Assembly: GCA_963829725.1 (NCBI GenBank)
Contig: CAWHJW010000014.1
Span: 1-64,000, forward strand
Length of the DNA: 64,000 nt
Source: RYN-230 sp963829725
GTDB lineage: Bacteria; Actinomycetota; Actinomycetes; Streptosporangiales; Streptosporangiaceae
Direction: 5' to 3'
The position numbers were made by a program, and so were the translations under genes. The stretch's first letter is position 1. Every line of letters starts with the position of its first letter. The notes under the pieces were generated by a model. That model worked only from the letters and a program-made list of their open reading frames with translations, ran no database searches and was not told the origin of the DNA. This document shows positions 1-9,729 of the stretch, in pieces.

Positions 1-44
1 CTGAGGTATGCGTCGTAGCGGAATCCCTCTTCATTCCTCGTCAT
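1..44 (-). CDS. 5' end of a probable TIR-domain gene (cut by window edge)
   Basis: Only the first 14 codons are inside the window, reading MTRNEEGFRYDAYL. The ATG overlaps the TGA of the upstream caspase gene (ATGA), so the two genes are translationally coupled. The pattern FRYDAYL resembles the first beta strand of bacterial TIR domains (typically YDAFISY), and genes encoding TIR-type proteins are common partners of caspase-like genes in actinobacterial conflict operons. The family call is an inference from 14 residues plus context. The start itself is well supported by the overlap. Confidence 0.5.
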   Translation of the reverse strand, partial: MTRNEEGFRYDAYL

Positions 45-833
45 AACACCTTCCTCCCTCCCACGTAGAGAGCGACGGGGGAGTTCTCCTCGAGATCGGC
101 CTTGAACATCGGGTGCTGGCCGGGCTGATCATGTGTGACTCTGGGCTGGATGTACTCGAACAGATCGAAGACACGGATCAGGCCGTCCTCGCTAGGGACA
201 CCTCCCCTAGCCCGGCGAGCAAGTGCTGGGTGAAGAGGCTGTTAGCAGCCGTCGGCAGCACATAGGAGGACTCGCTGTTGCGCGAGGAAGACAGGATCGC
301 CCTTCCCCGACCAGCCGCGAGCCGCTCGTAGTAGGCATCGGGCAGGCCCGCCTTCACGGGTGAGGCCGCTGGGTCCTTGGGCTGGCCTATGCCGCCCGAG
401 TGGCAGCAGTCGAAGGCGACCAGTCCCTTGCGAGCCGGGATCGCCGTCAAGGCGGCCGTGAACTCGGCACCAGAGATGGCGGTCAAGGCGAGGTCCTCGT
501 CGGGGACGAGGACCGTATCGACTGGCAAGAGGTACTCGCCGGCGTGGGCACCGGATACCACACGCCCGCCATGGCTCGAGATGTAGATGAGACACTCGAC
601 GCAGGGTCAGTGCCAGCCGCCAGGTCGGACAAGGCGCCCAGGATGCCCTCGCGGGTGGCCTCTCCGTCGAGAAGCAGCTTGACGTTGCCCGGAGGGTAAC
701 CGCAGTGTCGTGGATCCACCAGAAGGTCCCGAACATCATGGGCGTCGCTGCGGACGGTCGCAGGCAGTTTGGTGATGTGCAGGTAATCGGCAATGCCGAT
801 GATCAACGCATGAGCGTTGTCCATCGCAGACAT
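41..833 (-). pseudogene. Caspase-like (peptidase C14) protein, frameshifted
   Basis: The start at 833 (MSAMDNAHALIIGIADY) follows an AGGAG ribosome-binding site. Joined across two frameshifts (near 580-605 and 190-205) the product is about 265 residues, normal for a stand-alone bacterial caspase-like peptidase. The catalytic His lies in ISSHGGRV, just past the first frameshift, and the catalytic Cys in FDCCHSGG. The C-terminus (FDLFEYIQPRVTHDQ, then HPMFKADLEENSPVALYVGG) is typical of caspases that sit beside TIR or effector-associated-domain genes. Both catalytic residues survive in the DNA, but no single frame joins them. Such proteases are thought to be effectors activated by a partner sensor. 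Here the neighbours are a TIR-like gene downstream and a divergent TIR-STAND gene. The lesions may be real decay or sequence errors. Confidence 0.85.
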
Positions 834-1373
834 CGATTGCTCTCCTCGTCATGGTGGCCTGTGCCGCTGAGGTTCCGGGGCGCACCACCTCCAGATCGGA
901 GACTAGGACCAGGCGTCCTGGCGGATAGGGTTCTGACCTGTTTGTTGCATTCTGGGCAGCGGTGGTGGGCACCACAGCGACCTAACCTCACCGGACGGGC
1001 CGGCATGCGGGCAGCAGGAGCTCGAGCCGGCGCGGTCAGCCAGACGCACGCTCCTCACCGACAACCTCGCTCTTCCTCGATGCAACGGGGTCGCATAAGC
1101 TGACATACACCGTGAATCGGTGGCCGACTGGTGAGCAGACGGAAACCAGGCAGCTGGGCACTCAGTCCCGAGTGGCCCGATCAACTAGGGGGGAGGGAGC
1201 TCACCAGATCTAGTCAGCACTCCGGTCTTGCGCTTGAGCAACGGACACGGGACATCGTGCTGGCCTGTATGAATTGTCACAGATGCAGGAATTTATCCAT
1301 GGTGCTTGGAATTCCATCGTTTCTATCGTTCTGCGCCCGCTGATCTGCGCCACCGGGCGGAAGCGAGGCCCGG
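834..1373. promoter_or_regulatory. Divergent intergenic region between caspase and TIR-STAND genes
   Basis: 540 bases separate the two divergent starts. I see no convincing gene. The region must hold promoters for both transcripts, but no clear -10/-35 pair stands out. An AGGAG site lies just upstream of the caspase ATG. The rightward gene starts at a GTG (1374) preceded by GGAAGCGAGGCCCGG. Confidence 0.4.
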
Positions 1374-3874
1374 GTGACCTTCGATACTCGGCATGAGCTG
1401 CAGGCGCAGCCGGAACTGTTTGTCGTGTACGCCGAGCGAGACAGCGAGTGGGTGCACGGGTTCCTGCTTCCGGAGGTTGGCCTGGATCCGCGCTCTGTCT
1501 TGACGCCGCAGGACTTCAGGCCCGGCGCCGCGGTTGTCCAGGAGTTAGAGCGCGCAGTAGAGACGGCGCGGTTGACCGTCCTCGTCTTGTCGCCTGCCTT
1601 CGGGATGAGTCAATGGTCGGTCTTTGCTGAGTTGCTGGCCTCGCACGATAGCTTGCGGCGGAATTCCGACCGGCTGGTCCCGGTGCTCCTGGAGCCGTAC
1701 GAGCTTCCGCTTCATCTGGACTTCCGGGTACGGCTGGACTGCACCGTGAGGTCGCGGTGGGAAACCGAGACCGCCCGCCTGCGGGAGTTGCTGCAGCGGG
1801 GCGCACCCCCCGCGGAACGGCTGCCTTGCCCATATCCCGGGCTGGTCGCCTTTGGCCCCGAGGACGCCGGGCTGTTTTTCGGGCGGGACCGGGAGAGCGA
1901 TGACATCAGCCGCCGGGTCCGGCAGCAAAACTTCCTGCTCGTGGTGGGACCCTCCGGCTCCGGGAAGTCCTCACTGGTGCTGGCCGGCGTAGCTGCCCCG
2001 GTTGCTGGCCACGGACGCCGACCACTGGCTGGTGCAGACGCTGCGCCCAGATTCACGTGCTCTGCAGTCACTGAGCGAGATGCTCGGCGGGGAGGTGACG
2101 TCCGCGGCCGAGAGCCGTCTCCGCCAGCTGGTGGACGCTTTTCTGCATACGGCGCCCCAGGCCGAGCGGCTGCTGCTCTTCTTCGACCAAGCCGAGGCGA
2201 TCTTCCTGCTACCGCCGGAGGAGCGGATTCCGTTCCTGGCGCTGCTTGACCGCCTCCGCCGGGTGGACCGATGCGTCGTCGTGCTCGCGATGCGGGCCGA
2301 CTTCTACGCCGACCTGATGACGTCCGTGCTCTGGCCTCGTCAGCCGCGGCGAACGGGTGGAGATCGCCCCACTGCGCGGCGCCGAGCTTCGCGAGGCGAT
2401 CATCAGGCCATCAGCAGATGCCGGCGTTCACATCGAGCCGGTGCTCCTCGAGCGGCTCATGCATGACGCGGGGGAGGAGCCGGGGGCGCTGTCACTTGTC
2501 CAAGAGACGATGGTGCTGCTCTGGGAACGGAGAACCCGCCGCCTGCTGACGGTCTCCGCATATGAGGATCTGGGCGGTGGGGATCGGAGCGGGCTGGCGG
2601 CCGCTCTGGCCACGAGGGCGGACGCCGCACTCGCTGCCCTCTCCCCCACGCAGCGAATGATCGCGCGGCGAATCTTCTTGCGGCTGGTGCAACTCGGCGA
2701 AGGCCGCCAGGACACCCGCCGCCAGCAGGCCGTGGGCGCCCTGCAGGCACCCGGCGACGACCCAGCGCTCTTCGCCAGGACGTTGCAGCACCTGACTGAC
2801 CGCCGCCTGCTCACCATCAGCAGCGTGGACAACGAAGGAGCCGACCGTCGACCTCGGGCACGAGGCGATGATCACGCATTGGTTGACCCTCAGGGACTGG
2901 ATCGACGAGAACCGCGTCGAGCGAGATGGCAGGCCGGCGGATCGAGCGCGACTCCGATGACTGGCGGCGCAACGGACGCGATCCGGGTGAGCTGTACCGG
3001 CGGCGCAAGCTCGCCGATGCCCTGGGACTTGCACGGAAGCACGAGTACGAGCTGAGCCAGAACGCCATGAGGTTCCTGGCAGCGGGCCGGAGACGGCGCC
3101 TGCTGGAACGACTCGGCCTGGCCATGGTGGCGGCTGCGGCGCTGACCGCGGGGTGTGGCTCGCGATCGCCCCGATACGGGAGGCGTGGCTGAAGCACGAG
3201 GCCGAGACGCTCAGCCCGGCGGTGCGCCTGGCGGGCGGCCCGGCGATCGTGGGCCCCGGCGACCGGCGGGTCACGTTCCCGCCGCTCCTGGTTGACAGGC
3301 ACGAGGTGTCCAATCAGCAGTACCGGTACTGCGTTCAGGCGCTGCGGTGCCGCCTGCCGGAGGAGCCCTACGGCGACGCGAATTTCGCGAACGGCAATCG
3401 CAGCCTTCCCGTCGTGTAGGTGACGGCCTACGACGCGGCGGACTTCTGTTCCTGGCTGGGAAGGCGGCTGCCGACCGCCGCGGAGTGGGAGCGAATCGCC
3501 CGGGGAACACACGGCGCACGATTCCCCTGGGGTAACGCCTCGCCTCAGCCAGATCAGGTCAACGCCGTCGTCGGCGGGTACCGGCCTCGCGGCCTGGTGC
3601 CCGTTGACTCCCCCCGGTTCCGGCGGGGGAAAGCCCGGATGGGGTCGAGCAGCTGATCGGAAATGCCGCGGAGTGGACGGCAACCCCTGTCATCCGCGGA
3701 CACGTCGAGTGGCAAGAGAACTGGAACGGGCGCGGCCTGGTGCCAGCCCTGGCGGTCATGGGTTACGGCTGGCACGACGACAACGTCGCGAGTGCCGATG
3801 GTTCCCAGACTCCCTCCGACCCCACCGTGCCGGAGGACGAAACCGGCTTCCGCTGCGTCGCGACAACACAATGA
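1374..3874 (+). pseudogene. TIR - nSTAND1 NTPase - TM - FGE-sulfatase fusion protein, multiply broken
   Basis: Reading across frames gives one protein of about 830 residues. Residues 1-145 are a TIR domain (LFVVYAERDSEWV, then LTVLVLSPAFGMSQWS). Next comes an nSTAND1 NTPase introduced by PYPGLVAFGPEDAGLFFGRD, with Walker A GPSGSGKSS and a Walker-B-like segment LLLFFDQAEAIFLL. A winged-helix/linker segment (GEEPGALSLVQETMVLLWE) and a hydrophobic stretch near 3115-3150 follow. The C-terminal domain is FGE-sulfatase/SUMF1-like (HEVSNQQYRYCV, AADFCSWLGRRLPTAAEWERIARGTHG, ending TGFRCV). Frameshifts occur near 1992, 2335, 2850-2930, 3150 and 3655, and an in-frame TAG lies at 3417-3419. The family is a predicted NLR-like immune sensor: TIR effector, STAND switch and FGE (C-lectin-like fold) sensor. 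The nonsense codon argues for true decay. Confidence 0.85.
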
Positions 3875-3884
3875 GGGAGACGAA

Positions 3885-4556
3885 ATGACAGATCAGCAGA
3901 ACGGTCCCGGCACGGAGGACCCGGTGGCGGACCTTCAGCCACTGAATTTCCAGCCAACGGAGGACAACGGCACTGAGGCTATCTTCCAGAGCCGGATCGA
4001 CAACGGTGACGCGGTGTACACGCTGACCGTGACCACGGCCTCACCGGGCCAGGACCAGCAACAGGCGGAAAAACTTACTGCATTCCTTGCCGATATGCGG
4101 GCGAAGTTCGAGCTCACCACGCTGAATTCGGGCGTGGCCCCGAGCGGTGGCCAGGAGCCGGAACCGTTCGACGTCGGCCTCGGGACGCAGATCGAGCCCG
4201 ACCTGGTTGAGGTCCGTACCGGCACGGGCCTCTTCGGTATCACAGTGACCGTGCTCACCGCGGTAGAACCAGAAATCACCGCGAAAGCAGGCGGCGCCGC
4301 CCAGCCTTCCCGCGATTTTGTGGGTCACGTTGACCATGGACACGATCACTACTACACCGCACGCGACGGGGTAGACACGGCGACGGTGTGGGCCATCCAG
4401 GGAAGCGGGACGGTCGGGACGGCCCGGCTGACCGAACCCATCATCGTAGGGGGTGCCCACATAGGCCTGGGGCCAGCGCAACAAGTCATCGTGCACTGCA
4501 CCAGCGCCAGACCCTGCGGCTACTACTTCGACGGGCGCTTCAAATCCAAAAAATGA
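3885..4556 (+). CDS. Hypothetical protein (223 aa) downstream of TIR-STAND-FGE
   Basis: The ATG at 3885 has a GAGGGAGA ribosome-binding site and begins 10 bases after the stop of the FGE domain, so the two genes form an operon. I do not recognise the family. The N-terminus is acidic and Gln-rich (DQQNGPGTEDP) with no signal peptide. The middle (DAVYTLTVTTASPGQDQQQAEKL) looks like an alternating beta-strand/helix, and a His cluster, HVDHGHDHYY, lies near residue 148. The C-terminus (VIVHCTSARPCGYYFDGRF) has two Cys. It is the only intact frame of this operon, so it may be an accessory factor or target of the STAND protein, or simply a smaller mutational target. Confidence 0.75.
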   Translation: MTDQQNGPGTEDPVADLQPLNFQPTEDNGTEAIFQSRIDNGDAVYTLTVTTASPGQDQQQAEKLTAFLADMRAKFELTTLNSGVAPSGGQEPEPFDVGLGTQIEPDLVEVRTGTGLFGITVTVLTAVEPEITAKAGGAAQPSRDFVGHVDHGHDHYYTARDGVDTATVWAIQGSGTVGTARLTEPIIVGGAHIGLGPAQQVIVHCTSARPCGYYFDGRFKSKK

Positions 4557-4901
4557 AATGTCAGGATTCTCACGGTCAGCGCTGCGGCGTGTCGCGGTGA
4601 TGGCGGCCGGTACCAGGGCTACTGCGGGATCATGAAGTATCCCGATGTCCAATCCCGCCATCGGATGCGTGCCTACGGGCTGCGAATGCGCCGCCCTGCC
4701 CTGCCTCCCGGCCCGCCAGCCGGGCACCGGGCGGGTGCGGCGCGGGTCACGGCGCACCCAGCGCCCGCACCCTGACGGCCAAGGCCGGCTGAGGTCAGCC
4801 CAGCGGCGCCCCGATACGCTCACGGAGGCCGCGTACGATCTCCGCCAGGGGCCAGGCAGCCTATGACTCCAGCAGCGGGGACTATTTGCCTGGCAGCCGG
4901 C
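4557..4901. other. Intergenic stretch, nothing recognised
   Basis: 345 bases between the 223-aa gene and hepT. Both strands were read. No gene, RNA or strong terminator hairpin could be supported. Confidence 0.5.
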
Positions 4902-5249
4902 TCAGGTGCCCTCGGTGAGGGTGTTCAGGACGCTGCGCAGATCGGCTGTGAATGCAGGTAGCTGCTCAGTGGCGGTGGTGTGGAGGACTTCCAGGTCGAT
5001 CGACCAGTAGCCGTGGACTATCCGGTTCCTCAGCCGCACTGGTTGCTGCCAGGCGATGTCTGGGAATTGGCCTTTGAGGTCGGCGGAAAGCTGTCCCGTA
5101 GCTTCGCCGAGCACGGTGAAGTTCCATAGCAAGGCATCACGGCGCTGGCGGTCTGCTTCTAGCTGGCTGGCTGTGACGCCGGCGGCGAGTTGCTGGGCCT
5201 GCTCCGCAGCGTCGATCATCTCGGTGAGCAGGAGGATGTCACGCTGCAT
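4902..5249 (-). CDS. hepT: HepT-like ribonuclease toxin (DUF86)
   Basis: 115 residues starting MQRDILLLTEMID. The start is chosen because this ATG overlaps the last codons of the upstream antitoxin gene, the usual arrangement for this family. The open frame extends further upstream but there reads antitoxin DNA in the wrong frame. The HEPN motif R-x4-H-x-Y is present as RNRIVHGYW near residue 83. HEPN toxins of this type cleave RNA or are controlled by their MntA partner, which in characterised systems AMPylates the Tyr of the motif. Length and all-helical character fit DUF86/HepT. The gene looks intact. Confidence 0.9.
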   Translation of the reverse strand: MQRDILLLTEMIDAAEQAQQLAAGVTASQLEADRQRRDALLWNFTVLGEATGQLSADLKGQFPDIAWQQPVRLRNRIVHGYWSIDLEVLHTTATEQLPAFTADLRSVLNTLTEGT

Positions 5250-5541
5250 AGACGGGCCGGGCTTCGGCCAGGACTGACGGTTGCAGCAGCGGGTGCAGGG
5301 AGCGCAGTGACACCAGATCCACGCTGTGGCCGAACAATACGGTGAGCTCGTCAGCGAGTTGCTCGATCTCCCAGCCCAGCCGGCGTCCGGGACGGAGCGT
5401 GTAGAGAACGTCGATGTCGCTGTCTGGCCCGGCGGTGCCGCGGGCTTGTGAGCCGAAGATCTGGAGCTTGGCGATCCCGTACCGGTTGCAGATGCCGGCC
5501 AGGCGTCCCTCATCAACCTCAACGCCCGCGATGATCAGCAT
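5239..5541 (-). CDS. mntA: MntA-like nucleotidyltransferase antitoxin
   Basis: 100 residues. The minimal nucleotidyltransferase signature GS-x10-DxD is seen in FGSQARGTAGPDSDIDVLY. The 3' end overlaps the toxin start by 11 bases, so the two are co-translated. Known MntA antitoxins transfer AMP to the HepT active-site tyrosine and thereby silence it. The pair sits beside the TIR/caspase locus, which fits a defence or addiction role, though no phage link can be shown from sequence. It appears intact. Confidence 0.9.
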   Translation of the reverse strand: MLIIAGVEVDEGRLAGICNRYGIAKLQIFGSQARGTAGPDSDIDVLYTLRPGRRLGWEIEQLADELTVLFGHSVDLVSLRSLHPLLQPSVLAEARPVYAA

Positions 5542-5706
5542 GGTCTCAGGCTAACCCCGGAGGGGTTATCGATGCATGCGCGGCCAGCGACACGCCACCC
5601 AGGCCCCGGTACGGGTGGCCATGCCGACTCGATGGCGAAGCGCCGGGCCTCGTCGAACTGCTGAATATCAGGCGATGCCGCACAAGGTTGAACACTGACG
5701 TCTTGG

Positions 5707-5723
5707 CTCATAACCCAGAGGTC
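5707..5723 (+). pseudogene. tRNA-fMet fragment, anticodon loop to variable region (copy 1, left piece)
   Basis: The 17 bases CTCATAACCCAGAGGTC match the anticodon loop (CAU), 3' anticodon strand and variable region of actinobacterial initiator tRNA. The similarity between copies 1 and 2 begins at exactly this base, the first of the anticodon loop, and no 5' half of the tRNA lies to the left. The rest of the tRNA 3' half resumes at 9730, on the far side of the group II intron. Confidence 0.75.
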
Positions 5724-5764
5724 GCCGGGTAGCCCCGGCACGTTGCCGTGCCGGGGCCCCCTCA

Positions 5765-5798
5765 GGACCACGCATGCACGTTCCCGCGCACGCGGCCC
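5765..5798 (-). ncRNA. Group II intron domain V (copy 1)
   Basis: On the minus strand this is a 34-nt hairpin: a 9-bp lower helix starting GGGCCGCGU, a 2-nt bulge, a 5-bp upper helix and a GGAA (GNRA) loop. This is the canonical domain V geometry. A second hairpin with a GCAA loop at 5733-5756, followed by an unpaired A in CUACCC, fits domain VI with its branch point. Confidence 0.75.
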
Positions 5799-6340
5799 AA
5801 GCAAGCCACTCGGGCGGTTCAGGTTGTCTGCTGCATCACGGTGTTTCCGGCCCGCCGGGGCGGTTGCCTGCTCCGGTGGCAGGTGGCGTGCACGAGGTGC
5901 GTTCGCTTGTTTCGTGCGGCCGTGGGCGTGTCGTGGTGGACCAGGTAGTCCGCCACGATCGCCTTCTTGGTAACCCACAGGAACCAGCGTTCCCAGCCCT
6001 CAGGGGTCTGGGGTGGCTGGTCGGGGGTTATCAGGTTTTCCCCGCATAGGCTGCACCGGCCGTCCTGCCTGGACAGCAGGCGCACGGTGTAGTTATCCAG
6101 CGGGGGTTTTACCTTGCGTCGGCGTTGCGCCCAGTACCCGGCCAGTGCGGGGTCATCGGGTGATGCCGTGCCTTTGACCAGGGTGTGCCGCACGATCTCG
6201 GTCCAGGCCGGTTTCGGCAGGTAGGCGCCGGTAACCCGGTCGCCGAAAACCCACCGGTCGTTCCTGAACTTGTCGAACTTCCGATAATACTGGCCGACGA
6301 TCCAGCGTTTCGGCTTGTTCGGGTGGCTCCAGCACGCCCA

Positions 6341-6349
6341 CTTGTAGGT
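6341..6349. repeat. 9-bp target-site duplication of the ISAs1 element
   Basis: CTTGTAGGT occurs at 6341-6349 and again at 7798-7806, and only once at the matching place in intron copy 2. This proves a simple insertion. The length fits the 8-10 bp duplications of the ISAs1 family. Confidence 0.95.
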
Positions 6350-7797
6350 CAGGGCGATTCCAAGATCGCTTATGGTAGCGTATCGATTACAGTACGTGGT
6401 CACGGCGCTGGCACATCCGGCTTCAGTCACCATGCCCTGCGGAATTGATTTCCCGTCGCAGTTTCGACTACCTCCGATTACGCGAGATGGCCTTCTCTTT
6501 TCCGGGATGATGGTTGTTACCAGGCAATCAAAATCCCGAGAGAAGGCCATCCTGTGCCAGTCTTGCATTCCATCCCTTGCCCGTCAACTCCAGACGCCGG
6601 CACTGCCGTGGTTGAAGACGGTGAAGACCCCGATATCTCCGGCCTTCTGGGCATGCTGGAATCTGTCCCGGACCCGCGCGACCCGCGGGGAAAACGGCAC
6701 GCCCTGGCATTCGTCCTGGCGGTCTGCGTAGTGGCGACGCTGGCCGGTGCGAAAAATTACCGTGAGATCGCCAGCAACGCCGCCGACATCCCCTGGCCGC
6801 TGATGAAGAAACTCGGAGCGAAATGGGACTGGTTCAAGTTCAGGTATTCGTACCCGAGCATGCAGACGATCAGGAACGTGCTCACCGGGATCGACGCTGG
6901 CCCGGCTTGACCGGATAACCTGCGCGTGGCTTTTCGCGCAGGCCAGGAAAGACGCGGAAGGCGAATTGGAAATCGCGCTCGACGGCAAGGTAATGCGCGG
7001 CGCGTGGACTGACGAGAACGACAAGGTCACGTTGTTCTCCGCGATGCTGCACCGCGAGGCTGTCACGATAGCGCAGGTAAGAGTGCCCGACGGCACCAAC
7101 GAGATCACCCAGACGAACGCTCTCCTGAATGCCGCGGACATCCCGGAGGGCGAATCGGTCCTGGTCACCCTCGACGCCGCGCACACCCAGCGGGAAACCG
7201 CGGAGATAATCGGGGGAAAGCCTGAGCTTGATTACCTGATGACGATCAAGGGAAACCAGCCTTCTTTGCAGAGAGAAGTATTCGACAAAATTATCCCGCT
7301 GCTCCGCGAAACCCCGCACCACGTCAAGGAGGAACACAGGCGCGGCCGGATAAGAAGATGGTCCTGCTGGACCGCCGATGCAGAGGGAATCAATTTTCCG
7401 CACGCCTGCCAGGTCGCCTTCATCCGCCGCGACGTCTTCGAGATCTCCGGTGACCGCATCAGCAAGGAGTGCGCCCTGATACTGACCAGCAGGAAAGCAG
7501 AAAAGATGACCGCCGCCGACGCGAGCCGGGACGCCCGCGGTCACTGGGGAATCGAGAATAGGAGCCATTATGTCCGCGACACGACATGGCGCGAAGACGC
7601 CAACCAGAGTTACACCGGAAACGGTCCGCACGCCCTCGCGTCACTCCGGAACCTGGCCGCAGGCCTATTCCGGATTAAAGGAGAAAACGCCATAAAGGAA
7701 ACAACGGAATTAGTCTCCCGCGACCGGATGCGGGCACTCCAGTTCATGACTACCTAGCGTAACCCTGGTCACACTCGGTGATCTTGGAATGGCCCTG
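6350..7797 (+). mobile_element. ISAs1-family insertion sequence (1448 bp)
   Basis: The ends are inverted repeats, left CAGGGCGATTCCAAGATC and right (reverse complement) CAGGGCCATTCCAAGATC. They are flanked by a 9-bp target duplication inside the group II intron ORF. It carries one frameshifted transposase gene. Because the pre-insertion site is preserved in intron copy 2, the boundaries are exact. Confidence 0.95.
6554..7757 (+). pseudogene. ISAs1-family DDE transposase, frameshifted
   Basis: The N-terminal part (GKRHALAFVLAVCVVATLAG, then NYREIASNA) is the helical domain typical of H-repeat/ISAs1 transposases. The C-terminal part (LEIALDGKVMRGAW, LVTLDAAHTQRETAEII, YLMTIKGNQPSL) carries the catalytic Asp residues of the DDE core, ending near HWGIENRSHYVRDTTWRED with the glutamate. 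One frameshift near 6900 separates the two reading frames. The full length (about 400 residues) is otherwise normal. Programmed frameshifting is not usual in this family and no slippery heptamer is visible, so the copy is probably dead. Confidence 0.85.
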
Positions 7798-9729
7798 CTT
7801 GTAGGTGAGCTTCCACAGGTATTCGGTCAGGGCACGGAACACCCTGGACGACACCACCGTCCGGTAGTAGGAAATCCAGCCCCGCACTATCGGGACTATC
7901 TTCGCCAGTACCGCTGCGACGCTGGCCCCGCGAAATGCGCGGAACTCCTTAGCAAGCCGTTTCCGGAACCTCTTGATGGCGTCGGCGCCCGGCTTGATGA
8001 GCAGCTTGCCGTTGGGGTGGCGGCGCAGGTCAAAACCCAGGAAACCGAACCCCTCAGACAGGTGAACGATCCTAGTCTTGGCCTCGTTGAACGCCAGCCC
8101 CCTCGGCTCCAGCCACTCGGCAAGCCGTGCCCTGACCTGCTCGGCCTGCTGCCTGGAATGACAGCACACGACCAGGTCATCGGCATATCTAGTCAGCGCC
8201 GGGCAGCCGTCCCTTACCTCACCGGCATGACTGCCGGTCTTGTAGCGGACGCCTGCGGCCTCCTCCAGCCCGTGCAATGCGATATTCAACAGCAAAGGTG
8301 ATATAACGCCGCCTTGCGGAGTTCCCTCCCCGGTTGGCGCGAACCCTTTCCCGGCCTCGAAGACACCCGCTTTCAGCCACCCGGCGATCATTCCCATCGC
8401 GGGAAACCCGCCGATCATCTGGAGCAGGTAGTCGTGGCTGATCTTGTCAAACGCGGCCGCTAAGTCGGCGTCCAGTATCCACACCCTCTTGCCTTTCCCG
8501 TGCAGGGTGCGGAAAAGCGACTCGATCGCGTCGTGGCAGCCGCGGCCCGGCCGGAACCCGTAGGAGCGGGGCTCGAACCGGGCCTCCCACTCGGGTTCCA
8601 GCGCGTTGCGGACCCGTGCCTGGTGGCATCTGTCCGCAAGAACCGGAATTCCGAGCGGCCGCATTTTGGTCTTGTCACTGGCTTTCGGCACATGCACCCG
8701 CCGGACCGGGGAAGGCTTGTGCGAGCCGATGGTGGCGTGCACGTGCACCGCCATCTCGGCCCGTGCCTGGCTGGTCAGCGCGACCAGCCCGTCGATTCCC
8801 GCTGTCCGGCGGCCCGTGTTGCGCTGCGTCACCTGCCGCACGCTGACAAGCGTGTTGCTCCAGCTCCGCAGCATCAGCTTCTGCAGGCTCCTGGCCTGCG
8901 GCCAGTCGCCGTCCTGCACCGCCTTGAAGACCCTGCCGCGCAGCCGCCGTACCTGCTCCTCATGGCGGCGCCAGTCCGCAGCTTCCCAGGCGTCACCATC
9001 AAACGGAGGCAGGCCCTCAGGTCCGTTCACCGAGGTGTCTAACTTGCCCATAGGTTCCGGCATTTCCGCTCGCTTCGCTTCAAAGGCTCACCTGCTCACG
9101 TCAGCGCCCTTACGGGCACGGGCACGCTGGCCCGTTATCCGGCCAGTTATACAGACGCCATCCGGGAGGAGACCCGGTCCTGCGGCACCCGCTTTCCTGC
9201 TGCCTTTCAGCCACCGGCATTCGCTTCCTGAGCACCCTGTCCCGCCACGGGATTCCGCCCCCCTTACGGTCGGCCTACCGCACCGCCTGCGCATACCCGC
9301 GCCTGAGATGCGGACCCTGGCGAGGTTTCCACGTTCCGCACGCATGAGACCCGGACCGGGCCGGGCGCCCTCTGTACCCCGGGGACAGCGGTGCTCACTG
9401 GCCGTCACCAGCTCTTCGGCCGCCGCCTGCCGCCTCTCAGCGGCCGGTCCCTGCCATCCCGGCACAACAGCCCAGCCCGGGATGTATTCGTGACGAGGCA
9501 TCAGCAAGGGTTCCCTGATAGTCGCCCCTCCGGTCCTTCCCCTCGCCTGTAGCCGCCATGACTGGGGCAGCGGCCCTTGGGCTTTGCCGTGAGCTTCGCA
9601 CCCAGCCGGTCCAGAACCGGCCACGCACGTCACGGCGGGGACAGGTCGAGCACAGACCTGTAGCTATGTCCCCGGCATCAGCCGACCTCCTCAACAAGCT
9701 CACTCAATGCGTGCGACCTCGTGTCGCAA

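Larger units (their letters stand above)
5819..9063 (-). pseudogene. ltrA: Group II intron reverse transcriptase/maturase, split by IS
   Basis: The N-terminal part (7807-9063) carries the RT domain, with the YADDLVV active site and the NTP-binding GTPQGGVISPLL. The C-terminal part (5819-6340) carries the maturase end and an HNH endonuclease with two Cys pairs (CSLCGEN, HATCHRS). An ISAs1 element with target duplication sits between them. Removing the IS and one duplicate restores a frame of 595 codons like copy 2. The gene was therefore intact when the IS arrived. Confidence 0.9.
5724..9729 (-). mobile_element. Group II intron, copy 1, interrupted by an ISAs1-family IS
   Basis: Apart from the inserted IS (6350-7797), this is nearly identical to the element at 23180-25728. 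The 5' RNA domains lie at the high-coordinate end, the reverse-transcriptase ORF in the middle, and domains V and VI at 5765-5798 and 5733-5756. The ends are defined by rejoining the tRNA-fMet halves on both sides; the exact junction is ambiguous by about two bases. The RNA would start UUGCG rather than the canonical GUGYG. The intron is antisense to the tRNA fragment. With its ORF split it cannot make maturase. Confidence 0.8.

Noticed and set aside
6900..6966. Programmed frameshift in the ISAs1 transposase
   Set aside because: No slippery heptamer lies at the frame change and the family is not known to use one. A lesion is more likely.
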